The notes under the pieces were generated by a model. That model searched no databases. It saw only the letters and a list, made by a program, of their open reading frames with translations, and was not told the DNA's origin. From Theristus sp. LFF4_11 (taxonomy: Eukaryota; Nematoda; Chromadorea; Monhysterida; Xyalidae), in NCBI GenBank assembly GCA_030248135.1, contig JASANC010002213.1, forward strand, positions 62,001-126,000: 64,000 nt of DNA, read 5' to 3'. Of this stretch, positions 24,107-37,087 are shown in pieces; positions within the stretch are counted from its first letter, which is position 1; each line of letters begins with the position of its first letter. Made by a program: the position numbers and the translations under genes.

Positions 24107-27100
24107 CATCCAACATCAGCTGTACATGTGTGTGCGGCGCACACGCACACGCGCGCACGAAAACTGCCACACGTTTGTCAGATCATATCAGTAGTAATGA
24201 TAAATTATAATGAGTCCGCTAACTCGCGCCGCGGCAGCCGCTGCGTATGCTGCTGTGTATTGTGGCGCGGCCTTTGCGCTCAGTGCTCACGTCAGCAGCA
24301 ACATGCAACTGAATGCTTTCGGAGCAGCACACACAGTCCAGATATGTCACGAAAAAAACACACTTCGGGGCACATGAATTACTAGCACGGTAGCAGTTAC
24401 CCGTGCCAATTAGCGACGGGAAATTTGCTCGAAATTAATGACTGGAGCGTTGCAAATTGAAACAGAAAACTGGATTTTCTTTAGTATTCCCACTAAACAC
24501 CATGCAGGCCTCTAATGCAAGCAAACAGAATCGTGACGTGTCGAGACCGAAAATGGTAGGAACTTGAAGCTGAGCCAGCAGTTTTTCTTCACAATCAATT
24601 ATGCTCATGGACATGGAGAAATGAATAAACACAGTGGTTCACCGGAACAATAAAAAATGATATGATGACAGAAAAAACTCAATCAGTGAATGTTGTAATG
24701 TTGACGGTGCCAGTGTTGCACAGATCGTTTTGACTTTTCACTTGACGCGCACTGTTGTGCAACTGTAATTTGTTTGCGGTAAAAACGATTGGGCAACGTC
24801 ACCCTACAATTGAAAAAAAAGCAAAGACGTGGGCAACGATTGTGCGGTTTTTACAGTGTTTGGTCTCGAGCTCGACACGAACCTACCGGAACAAGAGCGG
24901 AAATAAATAAAAGAGAAATCGTAACAATGTTCCCTGACGATCAGGCTTCAGGCACATTCGATCGTGCCAAGACCTTGCGGTTGTAACCGTATTCCGTGAC
25001 GTTGAGTTTTTTCCCTCAGCAGGTAAAGCGCAAAAAAAGAACACACAACACTCTTACCGAATAACCGACCATATCAACAAAATACACACAGCAATATGCA
25101 GAATTGCAGAACACAACAACAACAACAACAGCAAAAAAATCATCGCCGTTGCGTGGCCCGAACGACTTGAGATGATGCGTCACGGGCGCACGCACGTCAC
25201 ACAGCATCGTCAGCGACAACTTTGGCTGCTGCTGTTTTCACTTGTGTGCTCGCCAACCTTAGTCACTGCATACGCGCGCGCATTTTATGAATTCAGACAC
25301 ACTTACACACTCACACACATACACACACTACGACACGGAGACACACAACCACACAACACGCACAGAACACATGTTTTCGCTTGGACAGATGCAGGCGCGA
25401 CGCAATTTGTGATATTCGAGAGGAGCGTTTCTGTCCAAGCGGCGGTTGGTTGGTTGGTTGCCATCAAGAACGTTGACGGTCACATAATCGTTCATGATAC
25501 ATTTTGTGAGTGACTTTGAAAGTTCAAAAGTATAGAGCTGAGCTGAATTCTGGATTTGAGTTCTCAAATCGGGCAAGCTGAAGAATGGTAACAATGTAGC
25601 AGACTGCGGACCAAATGGAAACGCGAGCTAGAGACCGGTCGAAGATCGAAATCGGAAAAAGAACAAGAATCCACTGCAACGCAACTCTTGATACAGCGCC
25701 TCAATTTCGTCAACAGTGAAACACGACCACCGAGTCGACGAGTGGTCGACAACGGCACTACCGACTCGCAATCCGTCCCCAGTCCACCAGCCTTGCGGTG
25801 GCGCAAAAACGGACGCGCGGATTACAAACAGACGCCGAGTCGGGCGCAATGAAAAGTGTGACGCATTACGCACACATTGTCGCAAACGCAACGTCTCTGT
25901 GTGCGTATGTATGCAGTCACTCCGGTTACTAAGAGCGTGTCAACGCGCAGAAGTGTGTTTTTTTCGATGCGCGAACAGTCCGCGAACAAATGTGACGAGC
26001 ATTTTTTTGATTCGCGACTTTTTTTGCACTCTGTCATTTTCGTCCACTCCACACTGCATTCAGTGTGTGATCTATCTCGATTCTTTCTGTGTTGAAGATG
26101 ATACGATTAGGCGTTTTTTCGAACGTTGATAAATGTGCAGTCAAATTGTTGTGCCATACGCCGCTGGGCGCCAACCGGTGTAACGGAACGCAAATAAAAC
26201 ATTTTTGTGGGCTACTTTGGGTGGAAACAAACTTTGATGCAAAAAGGAACACAATTTTGGGCGGGACGTAAATATTTATGAAGGGTACGGTGCTTTGTTG
26301 TCTACCATTTATGGGACACCCATTCACGAGGTATACAGCATTCATAAGAGCATAAAAAGTTCCAACAAACTCCACTTGCATGGAACATGCACAGAATTAC
26401 TGTAGTTATTTAGCGATAAAAACTGATACAATCCCTCAGAAATGTGGTATGCAGTGTAACTCTGAAAAATAAGAATCAGTCAAAGGTTAAAAACGGACTA
26501 TTGCACTGAGCTGATGAGTACAGAAATGGCAGGAGGATGGATGCAAAAATCACACGCTGAAAACTTTACAGTTTTGTTCACCACGGGTTACTTAACAAAT
26601 TGCTGAGTAATTCTTTTAGTGCAGCCAATCAGAGCGGCAACATCATGCACATAGCGATTTGTGCTCGAGTAAAAATAAATTCAACACTGGTACAATAGCA
26701 CACAATTGTTTTAAGAAAAATTTAAAACGAACTTCTCAAAAATCAGTCACATTAAGACGAAGACACGACGACGAACTACACAATTACAAACGTCTACACA
26801 TACAGCACATGACGACACGATCATCATCACATATCGGTAAAAACTAGTGCGACACACACGATACAAACCAGCGTAATATGCATCATCATAAAATGGGAAT
26901 TAAACAAATTTTAACAGCAACAACATACAGTTCCCGCGGTCGTATAACGAACGTGCGTTTGGCGCCGCCGCCTGTATGAGCAATGCAACAATCAGCAAAC
27001 GGACAGAAGAACGTACGGTGGCATGATCCGATCACGGGAGCGATTCGACTGTTTGCAATTTGCTGATTGGCTGCATTCTAATCACGCGTCACAGCAGCAA

Positions 27101-29560
27101 ATCAGCGCACTGTTGTTGAATGTGAAAAAAACGCTGCAAACTGCAAACGTCGAACTGCACGGTAAAATGTGTGGTTGGTTGAGCATGCAAGGTATAAGGT
27201 ACACACACTGATTTTGTTGTTTTCAAAACTGTTTAGTCATCAGTTGCAGCGCTGTTTGTTTCTGCGTGGTGTGCCATAAAAAATCGAATTTCCATGTTGC
27301 TCAAAAACAGTCGATTAATGTTCAAAAAAACAAGACAATAAATTTTGACCGGTTTCAAAAATAGGAACTTCAATTGGTGAAAATTGCTAAGAACACAGTT
27401 TGTAAACGTTTGTTTTGTGAACTACAACACAACTACGCTCAACTGGTGTGGTTTGCTCAAGAAATGTTTCGGACAAAAAAAATCGCTCACATCTATCGAT
27501 AACACCGGGTAGTTTTCCATGATGAACTACCACGGTACTCTGTATTTGTGTAGTATTGTGTGTGCTCGTCTTAAATTAAACAACCGACAACGAATCGAGC
27601 ACAAATGAGCAGAAGAGAAAAAAGACAATTCAAACAATTTTACACAGAATAATAAACAAATTGAAAAAAAATACTTGCACAGACACGCACGTACGTGCAC
27701 GCACGCCACAGGTGGGTGGATTCGAATTTTGAAATTTCCAAAGCACGTGCTACAGTAGCTACCGAGTTAGGTCTCGACACGATTTTCAACCCAAAATTAG
27801 AACCGTGTGACGGCACACGCTCATGGTGCGTGTCATGGTCAGTAAATAGAAGCAAACGACAAAAAGTGACACGTTTCAACAAAAAGCAGAGTTGTCAATT
27901 CCAGATACGGTATGCACAGTCGTGTGTGGTGGTGGTGGTGCATCGGATTGCAGAAACAAAGAATGAAAAGTACACAGAAACAGAAAAAAAATACAAATGA
28001 ATCAGTCGTTCGGTGTTTAAAAATGCACATGTAGATTGTCACAAAGTTTTCGCTGTTAAAATGCGCGTGGTGCAATTCAGAGTTGAATGATTGGACATGG
28101 AAATTCATAAACGCAAACGCAAATTCAAACTGTTGACAAATTCGCGCTACTATTACTATTGATGTGGAGCGGAGTGAAGGTATACAAAAACACCAGAGCG
28201 AACAAATCAAGCAAGACTGTTTTAATCGGTGCAGTCACAGTGCGTTTCGCAATTGCAATGTCAGGCAGCTTGAATTGTTCCGATATATGACCATCTTACC
28301 ATTGATTCTGCGACTCAATACGGTTTGCAGACGTTAAAAGAAAATTAGTTTCGTGCTTGATGCGGCAATTCAAAATAGCCCAAGCGACTTTATAGGACCC
28401 TAATGGTTACTTTAGCACTTTGAAGATAGCAACAGATTTCAAGATAACAACAGAACAACAACATACAAGTAACGTTGAAATTGAATTGAATTTGAATTGC
28501 ATTTTGCTGATGGCTAATTGGATATGCATTTACTCTGAAGTGCTGATTGGTTGAACAATCATGATCCGCTAAATGAGTGCGTGGATTGACAATGTTGGTC
28601 GCACAGTTGCATAAAATAACATGAGAATTACATCGTTTTACGCGCTTTCAATTGCAAAAAAACTTAAGATTTACAGGCAAATAAGAGATGCACAAATCAG
28701 GGCAGGCAAGTTTTTTCATCAGCTTCCACGGTGGTTATCGAAGCATCTTCGTTTGCAATGCGAGCGCCTTGGACTGTTCAGTTTTCAAAGTACACGCTCA
28801 CAAAAAAACACACCAGCCGAGCCAAAATGAAGGTTTTGCATCTTTTCTCTGCCGCTGACGCATCCCAGCCAGCATCATAAATCAACAATTCAAAAAACGT
28901 TTCCACAAAATTTTCAGTGTACGTACGCACAAGATGAATGTAAAATGCCAACTTACCGCTTCTTTTCTGCCGCATCATTCTCAAAATCAAGAGGCATTTT
29001 GAAAAAAAATGTAAGTCACTGTTGGCATGCGCAGGTTGATCGCATTCAGATGAATCAATGAATCATATTTTCAGATGTTCGCTTTTTCCTGACATATTAA
29101 AACTTTTCAGCGAGAAATACTGCAAAAAAATATTCCTAAGTTCCATTTAAAAACACAGGAAATGAAAAACAACCAATTAAACAAAGAGAGTGACCCCACA
29201 GTCACCCACACCCACTTTAATGTAAGACGATTTGGATAATCCACCAATCAAACTTGCAACTCAATGATCACAAACATTTTCAACCACGGCACTTTTACTT
29301 TTATTTTAAAACCGCAACACACATTGGTATGAATTAAAAAACCGATCGATAACCAAAAATGCAATTGCGTGAAATGTAATCACCGGAACTGAACAAAGAA
29401 AAAACATAAATTTAGAAAACCACAGCTTCACTGCGACTGCTAATAGTTTATTTGAAAATTTTCGGAATACATCAATCAAAAAATCTCAACAGTCCATTTC
29501 CATATCAAATGGTTGGCAGGGTTTTTACTGGTGGAAAACTAAGGTGTATACATCCACCTG
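24107..29560. other. Gene-poor stretch
   Basis: AT-rich DNA with (CA)n microsatellites near 25300-25330 and short unsupported frames on both strands. No exon set with consistent phases or family resemblance was found. Confidence 0.45.
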
Positions 29561-29725
29561 CAGTCGAACTCTAAATTATAGTGAATCAGCTTGATTGGTT
29601 GGGATTACGGTATGCATGCTTTCTGTATCTAATACAAAGCAAACTCTGCTCCCACAGCAATGCCTGCACAGAAAGCAAGCATACCGTAATCCCAACCAAT
29701 CAGCTGATTACCTATAATTTGACTG
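29561..29725. mobile_element. MITE, CAGTCGAACTCT family (copy 2)
   Basis: CAGTCGAACTCTAAATTATA opens the element. The right half (CCAACCAATCAGCTGATTAC, then CTATAATTTGACTG and TA) mirrors it, with a short deletion in the terminal repeat. It is the same family as 10161-10343. Confidence 0.8.
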
Positions 29726-29734
29726 TACACCTAA

Positions 29735-29845
29735 AAAACCACGTGATACACCTTCTGCGCAGTTTTGCTGTGGAGGCGGATCTGGTTTGCACAGACTGTA
29801 TGCATCACGTGGTCACCAACCAACCAGCTCATTGCATATGATATG
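29735..29845. mobile_element. Degenerate relative of the CAGTCGAACTCT MITE
   Basis: CCACGTGAT and CTGTATGCATCACGTGGTCA, then ACCAACCAACCAG, match the inner parts of the element at 10161-10343. It sits directly beside copy 2, suggesting repeated insertion at one place. The termini are lost. Confidence 0.6.
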
Positions 29846-30912
29846 CAGATAGGATAGGATAGACCATGAATATAATAAGATACCAAAAATTCACTACAAC
29901 AAAAACAATACCAAGTCGAAATAAAAAAAACTCGAACATATGCTACCCATCACAACAATAGACCCCAAAAATCCAATTTCAAAAAACAAAGAACAAACAA
30001 GATGCGACTTGAAAATTCGATCACCAAGAAAATCACGTGATTTGTTTCCATCCACTTTTTTGACACGAACTTTTGATTTTGTCCATTCTGTTCATAAACA
30101 TACAGCTTGATTTGATTTTTGGACTCTTAACGGCACCAAGTGGCCCACAAAAATCCTAACGGTTTATAATTCGATTATCTTTCTGCCGATGTTGCCATAA
30201 TAACGCCAACCCTGATGTAATATTCAAAATCACATTTTAAACTCCCCAACAATCCACAAAACAACGAAGAAAAAATACCCCACAAGACTGACGTGCTTTC
30301 AACATGCAAAAGCATCCAAAAGTGATGCACACAAAGAGGCAAAAATTAACCCGGCTCTGACAAGCACAACCCAAACACTGGCACGGACTGAGTGAGAATA
30401 AGAAAAACCCCGAAACTCTGAAAAAAATTACTGCCGAATTTCTAATCCAACTGGAACTGCAGAGCTGAAAAAAGACACAATCAAAACACGACCACCTTGC
30501 AGGCGGACAGAACCACAACAGGAACAGTGAAAAATCGCCGGAAAAACAACGCCGAAAAACAGTGAACTCAAACGAAACCACAACAAAAACAACGTCAGGT
30601 CCTAGTCTGAAGATCGCGCACATTTTCCACATGTGTCTTAAGCCTGATTGCTACAGCGTTGTGGTGTGTCGTGTTCATGTCACTGCGCAACAAATCCAAC
30701 AATATGGAGATTTTGCCACCGACCATGCTATGCACTCTCGGCTATAAAACAGTGACGTTGTACAGTGACAACACACACACACATTCGGTATTCAACCAGT
30801 GCGCGCGTGTGATCGCAACTAAAAACACCTTCAACAAAAAAAAATACTCCGCAAAAACGGTTGCCCGCGACATGCACCATCTTCAAAGCGGGACTTTCCA
30901 ACTGAACCGAAA
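29846..30912. other. No gene seen
   Basis: AT-rich spacer past the 3' end of the minus-strand gene at 30913-32101. It probably contains its 3' UTR and polyadenylation signals. No conserved frame was recognised. Confidence 0.4.
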
Positions 30913-32101
30913 TCACAGCGAGTCCCTCCAACGCTCGACGTAACAACTGGCAGAGGACGTGAACGTGGCGGCAGCGTTGGACGACGTGACTGCGGCAGAG
31001 GCCAACGGAAGCGCGTTCGTCGGCGTGAAGAACATCGACGGAGGCGGCGGCGCCGTCTGCACGAGCGCATGCTGGTGGCCAGCCGCCGGCGTTTTGTTGG
31101 CGTTCGTGTGCTTGTTCTTTTTGTTATACGTCCGTGCGCCGGGCAGCGAGCGCTGCTGTTTGCCCGTCTGTTGTTGTTGCTGGTCCCAGTCCGTCTTCCA
31201 ATTCGCCTTCCAGCCGCCCTTCCACTGATTGCGCGGCTGCTGGCTTCTGACGACCGACGGCGCCGTCTGACACCGCTGCAGACTCACCGCTGCCGCGTCC
31301 ACTGGCAAACGGCCCATTTTCGCCGGCTCGCTGCTCTCGCCGCCGGAACTGCCGCTGCTGCTCGCGATCTCGTCGTCCGCGTCGCACTCATCGGCGCCCG
31401 CATCGTCCGCGTCGTCGTTGTTCGTCGTCGTCGATATAGCCGGTATTATGGGGATCAGGTCGGTGACGGTCGGCTGTTCGCCTGCAGCCGCCGCAGCCAA
31501 CTGCGCCGCGTATTCGTCCTCGTCCGGCAGCGACATGTCGCGCATGTCCTCCTCGCACCAGGCGCCCTGCCAGTGGCATTTGGTTTACGGTTTTCTTGGT
31601 GTTTCTTCTTGTCTTTTTTTCAATTTTGGATAAAGACGCCGGCGTACGGCTTCATATGTAAAAGTACATGTACGGTGGAGGTGGTCCTCTTCTTCTTCAG
31701 CACAGGAAAGAAAAAAATGCGAAAACTAATTTAATCCTTTTTCACTTTATCAAAAAGGCTTGGCTTAGGATTAGGATTCGGTGGTATTCGGTTTTTTTCC
31801 TGTTTTGTAGTTTTGTAGCTCGCCCACCTCTCTCCGCCCGGTTCCCGACACAACTGACGTACCGCACTTCGGCCTGTAGTTGGCTCTATAGACCGTATGG
31901 TTTTGGTCCTTCCAACCGGTTCCTCGAAACCGCGAATAGCGAACAGTTCCATCCTAGTGTCCTCCACAACATTACCATTATGATCACCATTATGATCATT
32001 ATGATCACCTCAAAATCAGCAATCAAATCCTGCCAGGCGGCGTTCAGCAGCTCTTCGGTCGGTCGCCGCTCACCGGCCAGCTCGATGTGCGTCGGCAGCA
32101 T
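30913..32101 (-). CDS. Unrecognised two-exon protein with acidic/Ala-rich and low-complexity tail
   Basis: Exon 1 is 32101-32009 and exon 2 is 31566-30913 (TGA), joined in phase 0 to 248 residues. Met follows a TCTCATTCAG acceptor by seven bases, a spacing typical of a trans-splice leader site. The N-terminus (LPTHIELAGERRPTEELL, NAAWQDLIADFE, GAWCEEDMRDMSLPDEDEY) looks folded. It is followed by Ala-rich, Asp-rich, Trp/Lys (WKGGWKANWKTDW), Gln-rich and Ala/Ser-rich segments. I do not recognise the family. The Met lies about 220 bp past the stop of the phosphatase gene on the same strand, so a nematode-style operon is possible (inference). The alternative is a C-terminal extension of the phosphatase, but no phase-compatible junction was found. 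Confidence 0.6.
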
Positions 32102-32324
32102 TCGTTGGCTGAATGAGAGCAATTGAAACATTCAGAAAAAACGAATAAAATGTTTGATTTACAAGAAAATTCGTGAAAGTGAAAAAAACAAACATTTGAA
32201 AATGGAAAAAAAGCATTTTCTGGTTTGCAAATCGGGTTGACGACGGAGGCGGGCATTCCGACCCAACCTACAATCCGCAGTCGTTTCATCTGAGAACGCT
32301 GACGCTGAAATCAGCACACAAAAA

Positions 32325-35300
32325 TCACAAAAACTCAGACCGTTTCACGAATTCGGCCAGCGTCAAATTGATGTACGCATACTGCCAGCTGTTCATGACG
32401 GAGCGCGGTCGCTGTTCGCGCAATCGGCGCACCTGGAAATTGCGCGAAAAAATTTCCTATTTTAAAATCTCGCATAAGAGTGATCGGCCACACAACTTGC
32501 GCCGCGCCATAAACTCAATTAATGGCAAGGACACTCTAGCTTGTCCGTGAACTTCACTTGACCACTGCATTGATCGAGTTCTCGAGCAGGTCAGAAAACC
32601 GACGTTCACATGCAACGCACTTGACGTAACGCACGAACACAACCAATGGTCGCGGGACAGTGGCAACTGAACAAGCACAAGCCGAGCACGCGCGCACCGT
32701 GTTGTAGACGTCGACCGCGGCTCGGTCGAGCACGCGCGCGATGCTGATCTCGACTGCGATCGCGACGCCCGTACGTCCGACGCCCGCGTGACAGTGCACG
32801 ATGATCGGACCACGGCAGCGCGACAGCTCCTGTGGAAGGTGAGCTGCTTGCACACTTGCTAATGATGAACACATTTCAACTTCATAAACTACGAGCTACG
32901 AAAATAATAATAGTCAATATAATATAGTAATCGAAAAATACACAAGTAAAAAAAAAAAACGCTGGCGGTAAAACTTTTAAAGCGGCAAAAATAAAGAGTT
33001 CTCGTTTTCTCTATCGAAAAAAGCACACAAGCACTGACTGCACTGCGAGTCCTTGTCTGAAGATCGTGCGCTTTCTTCCTCCACACTTGATTTCACCAAA
33101 AAAATGTTACACACGGTCATTACAAACAGACAGAGATGCACCATAATGTGATATGTCTTCTGTTGGCAGCTGAGAACTTTCCGTTTCAAACAAAAATCGT
33201 ACACTACAACCAGAGACGTCATGAGTGATTGACAAAAATCAATTTTTGCGTATAATTGACACCGACCTCGCGCATGATGTCTATCAGAACGTTCGCGCCA
33301 TCGACAAAGTCGCGCTCTTCTGGATCACCGGTTGGTATCTGTTGAATAGCAACGGGGGCATTCATGAAGCACTATTTAGTGAACGCGTTGCTGTTTTAAC
33401 GCAGATGCGTGTCACTCAATACTGCTTCATGAATGCCGATCAATATCGTGCGACGCGTGCGTGTCATTTTACGTCAAACAGAGGTTTTTTAAAGGTAAAA
33501 CTCAAAAATTTAAGAACAATTCCATGATTTCGAACCGAAAAAGGCAAAAAACGGCGAATATCATGCGGACCGACCTGCTTACTCCGTTTTTAAACAAAAT
33601 TTAACAAAGCTGATCTTCCTAAGTCCTAGCCACTAAAAAGTGACAAAAATCAGTCAACCAAACTTCTGGTTCATGGCCAAGCAAGAACATGATTGAGCAC
33701 GGAGCAACACAGTAAACGTAACGAAATCTTTGTTGGCCTGGCCCTACCTGTCCGTCTGGCCAACGATAATGGCAGATGTGCAACACGTCATGAGCCTTCG
33801 TTGGAATGATCGGGTTCGTTTCGCGCAACTTCAACTTGCACACTCGATAGACGTAACTGAGGTTATAAACAAGAACTGTTTTTGAATGAAGAAAAAGTAG
33901 AAAAAACAAATGGGTGAAGTTGAATCACACCATCAAGTGTTCTACTGGCAGGGCAGTTTTGACAGCTACTAAATAGAAATTGGTTGATAGAACTGACTGA
34001 TTATGGTTGATTTGATAATAAGTCAAATGAGATGCGCGCGAGATTTGAATCGCAACCTATTGCATTTCACTGCAAGAGCGAGTGAGACATTTTTTCAACT
34101 AAACTCACAAAAAAATGAAAAAATCACAAAATCAAAAGCACAGCCAGACCCGGAGTCCTCGTCCTCCCAGCGTTGCGTGTCGTGCGCATTCGCCTTCAGT
34201 TGACTTGAGGTGCATTTGATCACCCACGGTAGATATCGTTTCTCTTCGCCCACTTTTTTCGGCCAGTACTGAGAAAAAAAACGCAAAAATGAACAATTTA
34301 AAAAAAAAACTCAAAAATCTTGAAACGAAAACCGCTCGCCGCCTTTCGTACGAGCACGAGGTCTGAAAAATTCGCAGCGTCAAAGAAACTGAATCGGTTT
34401 CTACACGGTTTCACTGCCATTATGACGCTGATTGGCTATATTTTTCAAACCCAATCAGCTGGCTGCACGCAAGCATTTGCGCAGAAGAAGTAGACCGAAT
34501 GAAAATTCCAAGCAGAAACTATTCCTTCCGTAAGCCGAACTTGGATGGTCTCATGCGCCGCGTCATACACTTGCGGGTGGAGTCGCTCTTCATACGGCTG
34601 ATTCAGCATGATGATTGCATCGGCCTGAAATGTGCAGGGGGCTGGTGGAAAAACGGGGCGTAAAGGCTGTGAATAGCCATCTTTCTTCCAAATCTCATGT
34701 TGGCCGGGCCTGGCCGAACCTCGCAAACAATTTGGTTGATAGCAAAAAAATCGTCGTTACCCGGTTTTTTAATTACCAGATATTAGAATTCGTTAAGCCA
34801 CATTCCTGCGCGCGCGCGCTGAAGCGCGTTGACGCGCGCTAACATGAACGTGCGTATGTTCTAAAACTGAAGCGCGCTGTTTTTTTGCTTCGTGAATGTG
34901 TAGCGAAGTGACGCGCTTCAGCGCTTCAACCTCCATGAATGGCGCTTTACCCGTTATGCAACCCTCAACAAACGCTGCTTTTTTGCAACTGACAGGAATA
35001 CAGAGTACAAGTTGCCAAGCTTTTACGAAAACACACAGATCGAACGTTTCGCCCGTTCACCTGTTCCTGCCAAACGGTCTCCCAAAAATCGTAGGTCGTC
35101 GATCGATTCGGCCCCTCGGTCGCAATGTATCGAAGTTTATATCTGCGAAAAAAACGAAAAATCCTTGACAGCAAGCAACGCACCAGTCAGCAAACAAACA
35201 AACTAGAACAAACATTAGCTACTGGCAACAGAGGGATGTGTCCGTGCAACATTGCACGGTTCTGCTCTGCAAACAGAAATGCCGAACCGCTATTGAAAAG

Positions 35301-37087
35301 CTCGGTGACTTTCTGTAGTTCACAGAACACCATCAATGCTCACTCCGCTCGCTCTCGCAGCAACCCCAATCCACTCACCCGTCGACATAATGCGCTTTCA
35401 CGGTCAACTCCTTCGACTGAATCGTTCGCGGGCCGGTGCTGCGCGACGGACGCAAGAACGGCGGCATTCGCTTCAGTCGCGGTTCCGAGCGAATTTGTTC
35501 GTATTCCTCGCAGAACTTTCGAAACGCCGACTTGTCCTTGCGCGCGAAACGACTCGCGAACCTGTGCGATTGTCTGCAGTGGAGCGAACTGAGGGGAATA
35601 CTTTTAAAGGGAGTGATGGGGAGCGCCTCCGTCGCAAGCTGAGCTCCTTGGTATTCCGCCAGGTGCGTCCCTGGCATTCGCCTCACAACTGGCGCTAAAC
35701 GCGTACCATTTGTGGCGGAGCTCGCGGGAAAAGCAGTCATACGACTGGCATGCAGCTCTCGGCGCAACGGATATCGGCAGCCCCCCCCCCCAAATGACAG
35801 ACAACATATCCAAATTGAGCGACCACTTGTTTCAAGTGTCGAGTCGTGTGTTCCTCCGTACGTACGCTTTGATTGACGATCGAGATCGAAACAAAAAAAA
35901 ATCGGAAAACAAAAACGAAAAGAAATCGAATATCCCGAAATATGCAAACGTTTTTCTTACAAAATCGCTTTGATGACACATCCCACTCGCTTTGATGACA
36001 CCTCCCATCCCAGTACTTGTTGACATGTCTCTCTGACCTACCATTTCTCCAGCGGCACGCCAATTGGTCCAGTTGACATGACGCCAACGCCACAGTTGGA
36101 CGCAGACGCGCCAGCTGGCATGTGGCCGTGTTGCTGCTGCTGCTGTTGCTGACGGTGGTAGTATTGATGGCGGTGTTTCGAGCCTGCAAGACTCATATAA
36201 AAAATAGATGAAAGATGAAATTTATAGAAGTTTATTTTACACATGAAAATGCGTTGTCGCTCTTGTCGCTCAGCGATGAACTTTTTTGCTACAACACAAC
36301 ATCGCGTCAACCGAGTACCGAACGAAAATGTTGCACGATTTCAAACGATGTTTTTTAAAGTAAGACCCGGATTCCTCTGCTGTTGGCGTTTTTTGAGACA
36401 GTGTCACCTTCAGTCAGTCAAGACTATCTCAAATTTTGTGTCAAAAGTCTGAAGATCTGGCGTCAAAAAATTCTTCCAATTCTTCAATTTAAAAAAAACC
36501 AGCTTGCGCAATCAGTGTCCCACCACGACTGGCGTTCGCGACCGGACACAATGGACCAGAGGCGGTGGACGCGTGCCGCAGTGGACGGCTGGTGTTGTTG
36601 CTGGTGGAATTGTTGCCGGTTGCCGATCTGTTGACCTGCTGTTGTTGTTGATGTTGATATCTGGAAACAGTTGAACGTGAGAACACAACTGGAAAGTTCC
36701 ACCAAAATACAATCTGATTTCCTGTTGCTGTTGTTTATTGCCGCAACTGTGGAAAACTGGAAAGCCATCAACTTCCGCGTCAGTCAGGCGTTTTTTTGGA
36801 GAATAAACCTTTGTGCACAGCAGTGAATTTGATTGCTTCTTCGCGCACCTCTGCATATTGCGCGCATTGCTGCCACTGTTGCTGCTATTGCCGAATGACG
36901 TGCCACCACCGGCGCGATACGAGGCGTGCTGCTGCTGCTGTTGTTGTTGCAACTGTTGCTGGATGGCCGGCGGCAACGGCGGCGGCACCACGACGCCGCC
37001 AATCGATCCTGGCGCCAGACGCGACGACGCCGTCGGCACGCGATTCACACTCAACGCCGGCTGATGGTGGTGGTGGTGAGCGTCCAT
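32325..37087 (-). CDS. Divergent protein tyrosine phosphatase with Gln/His-rich N-terminus
   Basis: Eleven exons: 37087-36849, 36660-36500, 36183-36042, 35561-35379, 35142-35061, 34624-34571, 34268-34150, 33856-33748, 33338-33267, 32829-32698, 32432-32325 (TGA); 1,401 nt, 466 residues, all phases fit. Residues 1-180 are low-complexity (MDAHHHHHQ, poly-Gln). The classical PTP domain follows: FCEEYEQI, YIATEGPNRSTTYDFWETVW, AIIMLNQPYEE, YWPKK, the WPD loop (Asp361) and the signature HCHAGVGRTG with Cys400 and Arg406. LREQRPRSV and WQYAY complete the C-terminus. Catalytic residues are present, so activity is plausible, removing phosphate from phosphotyrosine. The KNRY phosphotyrosine-recognition motif and the usual DYINA block are absent, as in many fast-evolving nematode PTPs. 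No signal or membrane segment was seen. The intron at 33339-33747 holds a MITE. Confidence 0.9.
33354..33438. mobile_element. GGGGCATTCATGAAGC MITE in a phosphatase intron
   Basis: GGGGGCATTCATGAAGCACT and TACTGCTTCATGAATGCC form the mirrored ends of an 85-bp hairpin. The terminal bases are diverged, so no target duplication is clear. It lies within intron 33339-33747 of the phosphatase gene. Confidence 0.75.
34796..34946. mobile_element. PIF/Harbinger-like MITE rich in GCGC, TSD TTA
   Basis: The element runs from AGCCACATTCCTGCGCGCGC to CCATGAATGGCGCT, with TTA at 34793-34795 and 34947-34949. CTGAAGCGCG/CGCGCTTCAG blocks give strong internal hairpins. It lies in the phosphatase intron 34625-35060 and is closely related to 43018-43202. 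Confidence 0.82.

Noticed and set aside
32290..32337. Extension of the phosphatase through a 45-nt intron into the exon at 32099-32289
   Set aside because: The possible joins run into TGA within a few codons or have mismatched phases; the stop at 32325 gives a complete PTP domain.
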